Notes: generated from the sequence alone by a model not told the origin. A DNA stretch of 64,000 nucleotides from Flammula alnicola (GCA_015499995.1 JADNRV010000150.1:62001-126000), one strand, 5' to 3'; shown: positions 11,472 to 24,569, counted from the stretch's first letter. A program made the numbers and translations.

Positions 11472-14044
11472 AATCGTCAGGAATAATAGTATACAAGATG
11501 GAACGAGAGCAAGTAGTGTGAGTTGTCGAAAGGAGACGAGAGATGATTGCTGTGAAAGCTATTTGATTATGTAACTAATATTATCCACGTGACCCACTTA
11601 CCAAAATTCCCACCCCTTGGAAATGGGAACCTTTACATAATACAAAAGCCGATGGCAGGGATATTGCAGTCCGTGTTCGAATAACTTCAAATTTCCAGCC
11701 CTGTCTCAGTCATCCATTAGCCTCAGGCCTCAATATTCAAGGCTTTTTCGACGGCGAGAGGAGAGAACTCGGACGGCTAAATTAACACTCGCCAACGTGA
11801 TCAGCATGAGTCTGCATGAGTAGGAAAACGCGATCAATCCATCGATCCTGGGTGAGATAGCATTAACTGCCTCCCTGCTAAGTTCAGAGCCATGTGGGTG
11901 TTATAATATTCTTTATCAGCGCTTCCCGTAGGCGCCCAAATCGTCCCTGTAATCGACTTTCTACTTGGAGCCCTACTATTAATTTTTTTTAAACATCGCG
12001 ACAACCTACAGCCTCTCGTCCGAGTGACAACTTCAGATTAATGAAATACACTCAATTTAAAATATAACCCTAGTTTCGTCGCTCACGCTTCCCTGCTCCA
12101 CGGTTTACTTCGAGTCTTAGCTTAACGTCCCTTCTGTGTCCAGACCTTCCTATTGTTATTACCAATGCTAGTCAGGTATACTTACGACATTGGCGTCGTC
12201 GATACCTCGCTGCAACTACGTCCTTTCTAGCCGAAGAGATCGGTTAAAGCCTTATCCAACGCATCCATCAATAATAACCTGAGGCTTCGAATTTCCCAAG
12301 ACAGCCGATAAGCAGCTTTGCCAACGGGCCCACGTTTAGTTAGACATATTCCAGTCATGCCTCTCATAGACAGCGCCCGAGGTAATGATACTATTTATAT
12401 TTAGTGTAAGTATATTGAATGTAGTGCCGTTCCTCGGAAGATAAAAATGGATGGATGAAAAAGTCGCACAGTGGGGCTTTATACTATGCATGAGATTAAA
12501 TGCTATAACCTTCGGGACATTAACAGGGACGAAGAAAGGAGGGACTCGAGAAGGACGTAGGTATCCATCATGATCAAGAACACCCATCAAGACTCCAATC
12601 CGATCACAGTGACGCTCTAAACTGTTATTTCAGCTATGAGCAGAGGTAGCGCCGTGGAGCTGAATTTCAGCTGTTGTGGTTCGCTTATCTGTGACATAGG
12701 AATAGCAGAGTAGAGAGACGAAAGCAACCGTTGGTGAGCCTGAGTGGCGCTCAACGTTAAGCAACCGCTAGATATTTGTAGGATATTGGGGGAGAAGGTG
12801 AGGTTTTACTAGACGCAAGCGTCCGCGTATTTATACATTTTTCATCAGCTCCCGTTCCTTATCTCTATGCCAATTGAGTTAACTTTGCAAAAGGCCGACA
12901 AAATCCTTTCAAAGAGTCTAACCTCCTTTACATCACCACTCAAGCAGAATTGGGAACTGCATAACCATTGAGAGCATCGTGTGCTATGTTATTGACATGA
13001 CCCGTTATCGATATTGTCCAGAGGCCGGCCGGAACATCTACTGGGTACGAACGGGTGTCGAGCCCATAGGCTCTGCTCTCAATTTAGTGATTAGGAGTTC
13101 CAATTTTTGAAAGGGGAATCTCGCCGTCATTTCAAACTCAAACAACAGCCATTATCTCCATTTTCTTCGTCTGATTGTTTATCAAGTCACCGGAAAGCGG
13201 TGGGTGGACGTATGAATGGAATCGAGAGCGATCTTGCCTGCCCTCGGAGTCTAGCAAATTCCAAATGCTGTGAGCCAAACTTGAAAATTGCCCGCACCCA
13301 GAGCTTCTCCGTTCAAAGTTTAAGCTTGCTGAAGGCTAACAATGAGATCAGATTGCGCCAGAACATGGGGTCCAAAGGTATAAATTTTATCCTCAGGTAC
13401 CTGCTGATCGTCTAATATGGAATTCAGAAAATGGGACAACTAAAATGCCATGTACATTGTAGTTGGACTGTGCGGGGAACTCGACAAAAACATGCGGTTG
13501 AAGCATGTAGGGATAAATAGTAGGAGAGCGATACGTGAGAACGGCTATCATAAGGAGAGGTAGGCGTTTTTCCAAGGGGAATTAGATCCAAACTCTCCTT
13601 TGTGACGGCCCGTTCCTAGAGACAAAGGAGGCTTCGAAGGACATAAGCTGGATTTAAGGCTATATATGGAATACAGAGCAGCTTCGGGAGTTTGATGTTG
13701 ACAGAAGGGTCGGACTCCACTCGTAAAGCGTGCGGCAAGAATCAATAATACCAATATGTACGTTGTATATAGCAAAACACTTGAAAGTCGAATTGACTCC
13801 TACATTACGAATACCATATGCGGAATTTGTGTCAGGTGCTTTTCAAGCTAATTGGCTCCCTTCTTGGTCCGCTGCCAACCCTTTGTGTATGTACAGAACG
13901 CAGGCACCAAAGGAAAATTGAAACGGATCCAATTCACGCAAGGGGCGTATAAAAGTTGGGCCGTCAGCTGAGACACTTCTCCAAATATGTACATATAGTA
14001 ATTTATGAACTAGACAGTCAGAGAACGTAAACATACAAGTCTAC
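11472..14044. other. Intergenic, no recognised gene
   Basis: This lies between the E2 and acetyltransferase genes. Short frames (12336-12590 minus, 13107-13415 plus, 13548-13775 minus) show no recognisable domains. No repeats with clean ends are seen. Confidence 0.4.
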
Positions 14045-14629
14045 CTATTTGTCTGCTTTCTCCAAGTCCAAATTCCGCAAGTCGATTCTCATACGAATAT
14101 ACCCCACAGGCCCTTTGAAGAAAGGGTCTCCGAATGGGTGAAGACCTCTTTTCCTGTACCATTCTTGAGTGCTCGTCCTGGCATCGCACCATGCGGCCGT
14201 AACACCTAGTTCAGATCGGGCCATCGATAAGGCATGGAAGAGGAGCTGCGATCCAAGGCCTTTACCCCGATATTGTGGGTCGCAAGCAATTTTTCGAAAG
14301 CGAATCGCCCGCTCTTCGGGAATTGGCGACGAATTACTGTCTCGCCTGGCCCTCAGGCCCGGGTCCACGTCCTTGTTATCGATCGGCTGGTCCTCCAGGA
14401 AAAGAGAGATCACGGCAACAGGGTTGCCGCGGTGAGGCAGAAATGCGCCGTAATGTATGCCTAATGCATCTTCAGGCAGAATGACTTGCGCAAGAGGCAT
14501 GTCTGGCCACAGCACTGAATGGCGGAGCTGGAGGGTGTCTTCCTTCGTGATTTTATCAATCCGGACCGGTTGATCTATGCCCCGGGCGTTATTAGTCAGT
14601 TCTGACATCATGGAAAAATTCTGGTACAT
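14045..14629 (-). CDS. GNAT-family N-acetyltransferase
   Basis: Single-exon gene of up to 194 residues, probably using acetyl-CoA to acetylate an amine on an unidentified substrate in the cytosol. GNAT motif A is clear around residues 110-130: IACDPQYRGKGLGSQLL, with the Q/R-x-x-G-x-G/A pyrophosphate loop. It is followed by a C-terminal half with WCDARTSTQEWYRKRGL and PFFKGPVGYIRMRIDL, a layout that recalls ElaA-like acetyltransferases. Translation may start at the first Met (14629) or at the Met pair (14611/14608) that precedes SELTNNARG. No intron is needed. Confidence 0.85.
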   Translation of the reverse strand: MYQNFSMMSELTNNARGIDQPVRIDKITKEDTLQLRHSVLWPDMPLAQVILPEDALGIHYGAFLPHRGNPVAVISLFLEDQPIDNKDVDPGLRARRDSNSSPIPEERAIRFRKIACDPQYRGKGLGSQLLFHALSMARSELGVTAAWCDARTSTQEWYRKRGLHPFGDPFFKGPVGYIRMRIDLRNLDLEKADK

Positions 14630-16282
14630 TACCGTCTACCAGATGAGACGACATGTTACTTATTTAAAGTATAAAATTGCAGAATTGGATAGGATTCCAG
14701 GCGCAATTCAGGAATACGATAATTGGGAAGTTGTTCACGTGGCTGACGGAAAGGACGCGTTGTTTGTGCATATGTACATAAGCCACGTGGCTGCGCGCCA
14801 CACCCTCGGCGCACATAAGGTCTTGACTATGATAAAAATGTCAACGAGGAGTATTATGGTAGATATCAGGGCCGTAATTAAGCCCCACGAGACGTAAGTG
14901 TTACTGCCACAAAATTCTGATACTTTTCTCTGGGCTTTTTCCATTTGTTTTCCCTTTGCCAGTGTTTTTTGAGTGTTTTGATGTAGCCTTTGGTAATGAC
15001 GAAATCTAGCACCAAGCTAGTCACATATTGCTTCAGGAAACGATCATGTCGGAGCAAACTCTAAGTAGCTCTTTTTGAGGACATAGATCAGATCGCCAAG
15101 AAGTATTCAAGTTCTAATTTTTGCGCGAACTTACGTATGCCATTCCAGTCGTAAGTGGTAAGTAGCATAAAACCTTTCCCTATCAGGACGAGTAGACGAC
15201 GGTCTGAATTCGCCAAATTCCTGTAACGTCAACTCATGGTTAACAAGGCATCGACAACCGACAACCGGTGTGTATTTTGCAGAGCCAAGAAATGGACAAG
15301 AATAAGAAAGAGGGCAGGCGGCCTAGACGAGTTAAATGCAATCGACTCTTTGGAGGTAGCTACTGTACACTGCACAACTGGCCACGGCGCCGCCACGCGG
15401 AAACACCGTTCCTCACTTATCTGAAGATGACATTTACGTGTTGGTATTGGATATTAGTGACGAGGGATGAAAATGAATATCGATAAGATCCTCAACTTCG
15501 AACTCAACGACGGCGAACTCGACATAGCTGAACAGATTTGATCACCTACTCACATTAATCGGATAAGCATTTCTTACACAACACGAGGGGCCGATCCGTC
15601 ACCGGACGCACTGCCGTACACTGCGACCACCTAGATCGGCAAAGATATCGTTAGTCGTATAAACAGGATAGTCATCCTTGAACTGCGCAATTTGTCAAGA
15701 TCTGGTCATCTGATTGCGGAGGACAAACTACCGACAATGAGTGGAGACAAACCGACATCGTCAAGACCGTGATCTACGCAGAAAATGTAACCAGATGGAA
15801 ACACAATCTTAGCGATGAGGACACCTCGAGGACCAAGAATGCTTCGCATCAGCCATGCTGGCCGTTCGACCCCGCAGACTGCGGGTTGGCACCGAGCCCA
15901 AGAAAGTAAGTACAAGGTTATTGACGCAGTTATACATAGAAAGATCGATACCTGTGACCGACATAAGGTTGTAGAGTTCGTTCCGAGATGCGGTCAAGAT
16001 ACGGTGCTGCCGGTGGTTCAATGGTTGATCATGATCATGATCAAGGAATGGGAAAACGTGTTATAAATAAGTTTAAGAACAAGAAACGAAAAATGATATT
16101 GTTGGAACCAGTGCACAAAGAATCCAGTCAGGGATCGGCGAAGATACCGCTAAAAGGGATCAAGCATGCAGAGAGCCGTCCGTGGTGCCAATGGACATCC
16201 CGCCAAGGAGTGTAGAAAAACTAGAGGGAAGGGAATGAAGAAAGAAAGAAACATGTATGTGAAGACTCAAACTATAAGAAAT
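14630..16282. other. Intergenic, possible degenerate retroelement trace
   Basis: No gene is recognised. A plus-strand frame near 16166-16210 reads GANGHPAKECRK, resembling the tail of a CCHC zinc knuckle, but the leading cysteines are absent and the context is not retroviral. A frame at 14735-14944 (minus) contains one hydrophobic stretch but nothing else in support. Confidence 0.35.
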
Positions 16283-18051
16283 TCAACGCTCAGACATCGA
16301 GGCCAAGTAATCCGAAAGCTAAAACAGGAAAGAATAAGGGTCGCATCAGGGATAACGAAACAAAAGGTTATCGACAGCACAGCGTACCTTCAGAGCACCA
16401 GATCTAATACTCTCTCCGACACTCTGAACATCGGGATTCGCCATTACCCTGGAAATCGCATCCTTGGCCGCGCTCTCCAATCCAGCCAAGCTGCCGTCGC
16501 CCAACAAACCCCCGTCCGCGCCATCCCGATCGAGTCCTTGCTCTTCTTCCTCGCGTCCAAAATACTGGTTCGACGAAATGGACGTGGCTCCTTGGAATGA
16601 CTGCAGCCGCGTCTGTGCCTCACGGACGTTGTCGGAATCGTAGTCATTCCTCCCAAAGTACATATCAGACGAGATGGCCTTCTGGTTGCCAAATTTCTCC
16701 CGTGCGGTTGTGGGCGCATCGTCGGCCACAGGTGGACTGAACACAAGATCAGACAACCTCTAAGATAGGAGATAAACAAAGAGCGTACCTTCTAGTAGAT
16801 GAAGCCGATGCGGCAGCAACAGCTGCAGCAGCCCCCGCACCAGGGACGGCACCAAACCCAAGCCGAGGGAAAGCCGCCGATTTGACTGGATTTACCGCTA
16901 CACCTCCGACGAACTTTTTCGATCCATTCGCAGCTGTCGTGGTGGTAGCAGCAGCAGTAGCAGCCGCTCTCGATCCAAGTTCCTGCGCTCTCTTGAGGGC
17001 CTCTGCCTCCTTCCTTGCCTTTTCCTCGGCCTCCTCTCTTTCCTGATCATAACCCAACTGCTTGATCCGTTCTGCCTCTTGCAAGGCCTTCCGCTCCGCC
17101 TCAGCAAAGTCGACGGGTTTAGTTTTCGATGCTCCGAGACCAAGTTTCGACTTTTTCGGCGCAGTGGTTGTAGCAGACGCCGCAGATGAGGCCGAGTTGA
17201 GTCGCGAAGTTCCGGCACCAAGGCGGGCGGAGCGATTTGTAGTTGAGTGGGAGAGCGTGCGAGGTGCTGGGCTGGCCACAGCAGTGGAGCTGGGGGCACT
17301 AACGGCACTAGCAGCACTGCTTGCCGCTGAGCTAGCAGAAGGGGCCCGACCAAGGATGGGCGGTGTCGAAATGCGAGGTGTGCCAGGGTTCGATGATTTA
17401 GGTGTAGATGGCTTCGACCAGGAGTTGAAAAAATCTTCCTCGGTCTCTTCCTTTGCGGGGGTAGCAACAGCTGCATCCATGCCATCGACAACGATGCCAT
17501 TGGGGAAACTGAAAAAAGACTCAATCTCCTGCTTGTGAATGAAACAGGCATAACTCACCGGGCAACATCGTCCTTGACTCGGCGAGCCAACTCCTCCCTA
17601 TACAGCTCAGCCACGCGACTTGAATACTTTTTCTTCGTATCAGAATCGCTGAGCAGCGATGATCCACCGTGCTTGGTGAAGAATTCTTTCGCAGAGGCGT
17701 TTCCCCCGACTTTCATCGTGCGTAGTTGCACGAGCTGCCAGCTATCGAGATTGGTAGATCTAACATACAGTCAGAATACAGGAGGCCGATCGAGCTAATT
17801 TTCAACATACCTAACGAAACTGATGTGCACGCCCATGTTTCTGTGAACGCTTGAGCACTCCAGGCATATGTAAACACCGAAAGTAACGCTTGACCATGTC
17901 GGATTCCGTGCATTGCAGTCAAAACATGACTATTCCCTAGCACTTCAGAATTTGAATCGTTGAGTATGAATTAGAAACGCACCTTGTTGGCTTTCTGTGC
18001 CTTTAGTGCTCTGAATGCCTCCTCTGTCTCCTGTTTTGTAGGCTCCGCCAT
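16283..18051 (-). CDS. glo3: ArfGAP, Glo3/ArfGAP2-3 type
   Basis: GTPase-activating protein for Arf1 acting in COPI vesicle traffic at the Golgi. The start at 18051 gives [20 protein letters not shown]; the next exon carries the zinc finger [13 protein letters not shown]...YICLEC, an exact CX2CX16CX2C, followed by [15 protein letters not shown] with the arginine finger. The ArfGAP domain continues as [19 protein letters not shown] and [11 protein letters not shown]. The middle is Ser/Ala/Pro-rich with a Lys/Glu-rich coiled-coil stretch. The tail contains the Glo3-type repeats [14 protein letters not shown] and [14 protein letters not shown], and after a final intron ends [15 protein letters not shown]. 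The regulatory Glo3 motif favours Glo3 over Gcs1-type ArfGAPs. Confidence 0.9.
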
Positions 18052-19808
18052 TGGTGGGGGTCGAGAAACGGTCTTGTGGTTAACGGAGAGCTGTCGTGTC
18101 AATGGACAAATCCGAAAATAGTATTATGTAAGCTGGCGGCCACAAAAGGCGTCGACTTTCTCAAGATGTTTCGTCCATTCAGCTGCATTCAGATCTGCCT
18201 AGTACATCTTGGTTATAACCTTTGATTTCGTGCAAATTCAGACCATGCACCTCGGTGCTCTGCGCAGTGCGCTTCGTCAAGAGAGTTCGCGAACGTCGCC
18301 AAATTGTCAGTGTAACTTGGATCGACTCTATGTGTCTTGCTTGGCCCCCTGGGTCTCGTCGTATAGTGGCAATTTTTTCTGAACCCAGTTGAACGACCAT
18401 TGCGCTCGTCAAGAAAGAAGTATCAGCTAACATGCCTCAAGCCTCAAGGTCGAAGCGAACCAGGAAAACTGGGGCAAATGACCTCCTGAACGGAGACGTC
18501 TTTCTTAATTTCCCTCCACCGACACGTAGCAGCTAAGTAATTTTCTCCTAGCCACCATGGTTTAACTTACGCTCGCTACGCTTTTATATATGGCCTGATC
18601 AGTTCTGACCTAAATTCGCCGCGATTTACCAGCCGCAAGAAATTATATATCATTGACGGGAATTACGTCGCCGTTCCAAGGATATGGCATTGGAATATGG
18701 CTGGAAACATGTTCCAAGTAAAGGCATCTTCTACACCCACCAGGACCTTCTGCTTCCCAGGATTTTAGTCCGACTTCTCCGCTGCGCTAGAAGAGACGAC
18801 CTCAGCCCTTTATAGAACACAAGGAAGGAAAATGCTGCGAAGCAGTCCTACCAAGCCCAAGTGTTTTACTTCATGGTCCGTACGATCCTTCGTATTCCAT
18901 TCATAAGAACATCTTTCTTATATTGCGTGGTTGGACTGTCTACAGATAGGCTTCATGTAAGCTGCTCTTCTCGAGGCACTCGACTAGTCTGGGACATGAA
19001 ATCAAGCTCCTAATTTGCGAGGTCAAAATCCTCGTCTTCAAGTAACATTTTCCGCAAACTGCAAGAGGAAGCTCTGTTATGATTTTAATAACCTTTGTCT
19101 CGAATCCGAGAATAAGTGGATGAGGTACACAGCTACTGGTCCACAGGCGCTATGAGTTTTGGTTCCCTCAAATCAAGCACACCGTGACCGGACGAAAGAG
19201 GGCTGAACGAGAGTGAATATTCCCGGCACAATTTTCTTCACGCATCCTGGATCGATTCGGTCTTGAATCCGTCTTTCGTGATGCAGGTATGCTAAGACTC
19301 AGAGGACACGCGGATCAACAAAGTAAGTTCCTCTTTCACTATCGATGGTCATTGTTAACGCTTATTGGTTGATGGTATTCGTCGGAGGTGCCCGCTACCC
19401 CGCAGTGGACCAAGAACACCTGATCGACTTTCCAGAAGTCGCTGAAGAACCTCGATAAAAACGTAAGCTATTCTCTTCACGGTCCTTGTCGAGCATCAGG
19501 TGTGCTCCTCGTAGAACGTCGCCAATTTCGCCAAGCTCTCTATCTTTCAACTGAAATCGCGATCGTCACATCCATCTTCCATCCAATAATATATGTATGG
19601 TCGCAGTGATAACTGAGAATTTCATGATTTATAATATTCAGAAAGATGCGGTATCGTAAGATCATGACGTTGTAAAAATACATGACGGTTTTCATTCGAT
19701 TCCTATGTCGGAGCTAAGGATGTCAATCATTTAATATACGTAAGACATGTGTTCGGGACTTACCTGGAGTTGTACATCGGCATTCACTTTTCCTCGAGGC
19801 ACTGGACG
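18052..19808. other. Intergenic, no recognised gene
   Basis: This is upstream of the ArfGAP gene and downstream of the F-box-like gene. It has only short frames such as 18179-18433 minus. A few GTAAG-like donors (19322, 19463) suggest possible exons on the plus strand, but no coherent protein could be assembled. Confidence 0.35.
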
Positions 19809-20916
19809 TCAGACGAGACGCCAAGTCTCGCTGAGTTGCGGAAACTGCTGGGTTTCGACTCGTGACTGCCACTGCTGGTTGGAATATGCCCAACGAATCC
19901 TGGTGGTGCCCATCCAAAAGATAACGACCGTGATGGAGGGACAGAACGTGCGGAGCTCCGCAGCCAAAGAACGTTGACTTGATGGTGAGTTCGGCAGTGG
20001 ATTCCACCGGGCAAGATCGAGCTCGATGGAATACAGGTAATGCATTGTCATGAGGTCTTTATGAAATTCGTGCCGCTGTGTGTTCTAATATAAGCAAGAG
20101 AGTGAATTGTGATGGATGCTTACTCACGGCGGTCATAGGATACGGGAACAGGCCGATGTGTCGTAGGTCAGGCAGTGTCTGAGAGAGGATTGATAAAACA
20201 CGGATAGTGAGTTCCTCTGGGACATCTAGCAGGCTGAAGGCACGGAGGGTCTTGCGAAGGCTGCCAAAAAGAGACAAGAAGGTCAGCGCCGGACCTGGCT
20301 CGCTGTCGACAACGAGCTGTAGATGGGAGATGTTGGACGACAAGAACTGCGTCCCGATCATGAGCGTGCCATCGAACATCTTCAGATCAGGCAGGGCGTA
20401 TGGCTGCATATGATGTGGGACGTCGTCTACTGCATCGTAAAAATGAAGCATCCGCAGACTCTGCTGGGTCTCCAAGAAGCGGACAATGGAGGCATCCCAT
20501 GCAAATTTAAGCCTTGCCTCCCGAAGCCGAAACGAAATTTCGGGAGCATCAAAGATCCAACTGTTCGAGAAGGTGTTGTCGCAGATGAGTAGCACTTCTA
20601 GGTTGGCTGTCGCAATCAATGCCTTTTGCACGACCAACCAGAAATCGCGCCCGAGGTTAACGCGACTGCAACGAGGTTCCAAATTGAACCAGAATGTACG
20701 AACAAGCAGAGCCAGTCGTTCGTTGTTGATGATCGTGTTGCATGCTCCTAGGGTGCGTTGTGGATCACCGAATACGAGCTGCGTGTAGATCCTGGGTTCT
20801 GCCTCGCGCTGGAAAGCCTTGCATGTTAAACACAAGGCAAGGAGGTCTCGGCGTTCGGGCCCAGCCAAGAAACTCGCGATCTTCCTGCATATCTCAGGTG
20901 ATAGTGGAAGTATTTC
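19809..20916 (-). CDS. F-box-like protein, uncharacterised
   Basis: The N-terminal visible part reads EILPLSPEICRKIASFL, then RRDLLALCLTCKAFQREAEP, the usual layout of agaricomycete F-box-like proteins (LPxE...I...L...CL.SK.F). About 250 residues of leucine-rich sequence follow, with weak repeats such as LPDLKMFDGTL and LPDLRHIGLFPYP. A GTGAGT intron near 20130 joins this to RHEFHKDLMTMHYLYSI and a C-terminal end at 19809. Such proteins are often substrate adaptors of SCF ubiquitin ligases; the target is unknown. The first exon is not resolved: frame EILPL runs into a stop upstream, so an intron acceptor near 20916 (ACACAG) and a short upstream exon are likely. Confidence 0.65.
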
Positions 20917-21287
20917 TGTGTAATATATTCAGACATTTCAAATCCATGCCTGATCGCTAGATAGCGGAAATATATTCACTAACGCATAATCAGGATGCTG
21001 GCTATGCACCGACGGATCGTCAGATCAGCATCACGTTGTTGAGGAATAATACTTACTGGTTTTCCCTGTACAATGGCAATATTTAAACGCGTTTTTACGC
21101 CTTTAGCGCAGGCCAGGTCGTAGTCGGGAGCAAGGTCGGGTTGGTGCAGAAAGGAGCACGGGTGATGGGGAGACCCTACTTTAGGGTTTGGCCCGGTACA
21201 ATAGGGCGTTTTCCTAACTTGACCCAACACCGCACCCTGAACTGACAATTTTACGTCTTTTCTTCCCTTTTTCTCTCACATACCACC
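20917..21287. other. Intergenic between divergent genes
   Basis: Shared upstream region of the F-box-like gene (minus) and the EB1 gene (plus). It should contain both promoters and the unresolved first exon of the F-box-like gene. A pyrimidine-rich stretch (21256-21280) precedes the EB1 start. Confidence 0.4.
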
Positions 21288-22388
21288 ATGACAGCCTCAA
21301 GAACGGATTTGCTTGCTTGGCTGAACGAACTTCTCCAGATAAACTACACGAAAGTCGAGCAATGTGGGTCAGGTGGTGCCTACTGTCAAATTCTCGATTC
21401 AATCTATGGTAAGTGCTCCCATCGCGTCCCGGTTGCACATTTCTTGAACTCAATTTGATTCACATTGTCATGGATTCCATCATATTATAGGCGATCTCCC
21501 CATGAATCGTGTCAAAATGAACGCGAAGCACGAGTATGAGTACGTCGCGAATTACAAAGTGATGCAAAATGTCTTCAAAGCCAAGAAGATCGACAAGGTG
21601 TGGCACATTCCATGTCGACGCTACACGGGTCCCTGATATATGGAATTAATTTCTTTGTAGCCCATACCCGTTGAGAAGCTCGTGAAATGCAAGATGCAGT
21701 ACGTGTCCATGTTTCTTTGTGGCGTCACGCGATATCGACATCTAATCGCAGGGACAATCTCGAGTTTCTCCAATGGATGAAACGCTTTTGGGATGCGAAC
21801 TATGGAGGACAGGGGTATGACGCGGTCGCACGACGGAAAGGAGCGCCTCTCGAACCTCCTGCTACTATCGCTCCGCTTGCAACCTCTCGAGCAACTACTT
21901 CGTTGTCTGCGGGCAGTGGTGCACGAGCAGGAGGACGAACACCCGTAGGCGGCTACCGATCTGGTTCTGCGCAGCCGAACGAAGCCGTCCAGCAATTGCA
22001 GACCCAAGTCAAGGAGTTGTCGTCACATCTGGAAGGACTCGAGAAAGAGCGCGATTTTTACTTCGAAAAGGTAACGTTTATCGTTGATCTTTGGAGACTA
22101 GACTTGTGCTGACATAGTCCATCAGTTGCGTGATATCGAAATCCTTGTGCAACAACAGCTTGAAGTTCTAGAGGGCGAGGGAAAAGATGACCATACCTTG
22201 CGGGAGATCCAGAAAATCTTGTATTCTACCGAGGTGCGTACTAATAAATAATACAAATACCAGCCCTTGCTGACTCAGCTTCGCGCCTTTCTATTTCTTG
22301 ATATCGTCTGGAAATTATTCGCATACAACAGGAAGGATTTGAGGTTCCTGAAGCCGGTGCTCCGGTTGACGAAGAGGAGACTTTCTAG
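21288..22388 (+). CDS. EB1/Bim1/Mal3 microtubule plus-end binding protein
   Basis: RP/EB-family protein that tracks growing microtubule plus ends and recruits partners. The start at 21288 follows a pyrimidine tract. The calponin-homology domain is spread over several exons: TDLLAWLNELLQINYTKVEQ, SGGAYCQILDSIYGDLPMNR, then KHEYEYVANYKVMQNVF, and DNLEFLQWMKRFWDANYGG. A Ser/Ala/Gly-rich linker follows, then the EB homology coiled coil (NEAVQQLQTQVKELSSHLEG, KERDFYFEKLRDIEILVQQQ). The protein ends EEGFEVPEAGAP plus VDEEETF, an acidic tail ending in an aromatic residue, comparable to the EEY/F tails that bind CAP-Gly proteins. The introns are short and phase-consistent; the gene looks complete. 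Confidence 0.92.
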
Positions 22389-22798
22389 ATCGATCGATTG
22401 CCTTGCCTCCTTCCCATACCCTCCGATACAGATGCGTTTACCCTCACTCGCTCCCCTCCTTATTCATCCCTCCTCGCATTTTATCTTGATTCTATACCTT
22501 TCGAGGTGTTCACTTTCTTGAACTAGACCCATTTCTAATTGTCAATCGCTTTATTCCCAGATGCAGAAATCTAATAATAAGAGCCAAAGAATGATCAAAA
22601 ACTCCTGTTGATTCCAATTGATGATTCCGCCGAGTTACATTATAACATTGATGGTATGTCTATAGCGCCCAAATAATGATAATGGGGTTGCAAATTATAC
22701 AATAAGTGAAGCTGCAGCAATAAGAATAGCAGCGTAGTTCATTCGATTCGTCAGAGGTCGTTGGATATAAAAATATTTATCGTACAAGGTCCATTGGT
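22389..22798. other. Convergent 3' regions
   Basis: EB1 (plus) and the transporter (minus) end toward each other here. It holds two 3' untranslated regions with AT-rich stretches (22670-22720) and no further gene. Confidence 0.45.
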
Positions 22799-24569
22799 CT
22801 ATACTCGGGCGAGAATGCGAATGTCCACGACAAGTTTTGCAGCGAGAATGAATAGAGACCCAGCCATGACCGTTGAGCCTGAGAAGATGATCATGGTAGT
22901 GAATGACCCGTGGTCACGGGCAAGGAGAGCGCCAGCGGCAGGACCACCCAGGAGAGATCTGAAGGCAGAGTAGAGTCAGCATAAGAATAAATGATACTGG
23001 AGAGGAAATTCGAAAGAAAACCGATCCCAAGTACAGCCATCCGTAGACACGTAACTGTCTAATGACGGGACAGCGCCCAAGATCGTAAAACGGAAATGTG
23101 CGCGGAAAAATGACGCTGGGTAAATCTGACTTACGGGAACGAAATGATGCTGTACAACATGCCGATCCTAGTACCAATCTGCCGTATGTCCGATATCTGC
23201 GCGACGCACGGGGTAATGAGTGATATGAATGCCCCGGAAAAGAACCCGTAGAGAGATGAGAAGAGCATCAGTGATACGAGAGATTTTGCAAAGAGCCAAA
23301 AGACAACGCATGATAGACCGGAGAAGAATGCGGAGGGGGTGAGGAGGTTGAAGCGCCCGATGCTGTCGGATAGATAGGCAGGTGCAATCCGTCCAAGCAC
23401 GCCGCCCGCATTCATGACAGCCAACACGTAGAAGGACATGTGGTCTGGAATCGACAAGTGCCGAGCGTATTCCACGACGTAGAAAAATGGGATAAATAAA
23501 CCTGAAACACAAGAGAAAGTGGTTAAAATCTTCCTCGTCATGAAATTGCTAAACCTACCCAGAGCAACAAAGCAACTACCAGCAGCCAACAAGGCGAATC
23601 GGGCATCGGCAATGGTCTTGATATCGAAACAAGGGTCTGGTTTCCTTTGAGAAGATAGGCTGGTGACCATTAAAATTGCGGCAATACACCCCACACCGCT
23701 GACAAGGCCAATAATACGAACACCCCACCCAAAACCAATATGTTCTAGCAATCCTTGGATCATCACTGGGTAGACTACGCCACCTAGGATAAAAATCAAA
23801 GAGCCTTCAGTATCTGCATTTTATGACTCGGGGTGGGACCCAGCTACCTAAGCTTGACCCAGCAACCGCAACTCCCAGAGCTGTGGCACGATATTTTGAG
23901 AAATGTGTCGAAATGCTCGCAAGAGATGGATAAAATCTAAGCGAACAATAATGATCAATAAATTTGTGATATCAATGATAGAAGTAGAATGACGTACAGT
24001 AGCCCGACACCTAGTCCGAACAAAAGCCCTTGGGATAGAATATATTGGTAATATTCTTTGCACATGCTTGTGAACATTATGCTTGTGAGGCAGCATATCG
24101 TTCCGGCAATCATCAAACCAGTAGGCCCGTAGGCGTCAAACAGACGACCAATGGGCGCACCCTGCAGGAAGATATTAGTTCTATGAACGATATTGACAAT
24201 CTGGTAAATGTTTCGAACCGAAAAGAAAAACATCCAAAGCTGGAGCGAACCGATCCATGAAATGGTGGAAGCCGGTAGATGTCGCAGTTGGTGTGCGGCG
24301 TACCATGCTTGGAACGTGCCGAAGGCGTTCATAAGGCCGAAGGTGAAGAAAAGAGCCAGGAAAGCGCCGAACACCGTGAGGTTCGCTCTCAACCCTCCTT
24401 CCGGATACTCATGGCTACAGTTCAACACATGCGAGTGATTGGATATACCAGAGAAAACAGGATCGGGTAGAATATGACCAGTTGCGACATGAGGACCCAT
24501 AGAAGATTCTTCGTCAAGAGACAGACATATAGTCGGAGGCGTATTCTGGTATTTCTCGTTGTCGGACAT
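22799..24569 (-). CDS. MFS transporter, monocarboxylate/riboflavin (MCT/Mch) type
   Basis: Plasma-membrane carrier of the monocarboxylate-porter subfamily; fungal relatives move riboflavin or carboxylates, so the substrate is not certain. The product starts MSDNEKYQNTPPT with a soluble N-terminus. The first membrane segments are LTVFGAFLALFFTFGLMNAF, then TISWIGSLQLWMFFF. A motif-A-like loop (GAPIGRLFDAYGPTG) and further helices (YILSQGLLFGLGVGLL, VRIIGLVSGVGCIAAILMV) follow. The C-terminal half has SFYVLAVMNAGGVLGRIAPA, YLSDSIGRFN and LYGFFSGAFISLITPCV, ending AAKLVVDIRILARV at 22799. About 12 segments are present, as expected. Several short introns interrupt it; no lesion was noticed. Confidence 0.85.

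Noticed and set aside
14735..14944. Possible small membrane protein on the minus strand with one hydrophobic stretch
   Set aside because: No support beyond the hydrophobic run; the flanking sequence looks non-coding.
16166..16210. GANGHPAKEC, resembling a retroviral zinc knuckle
   Set aside because: The first two cysteines are missing and no gag, protease or polymerase sequence is nearby; it is also just downstream of the ArfGAP stop.
16898..17551. Second long minus-strand frame and a plus-strand frame at 17062-17538
   Set aside because: Frame shadows of the low-complexity middle of the ArfGAP gene.
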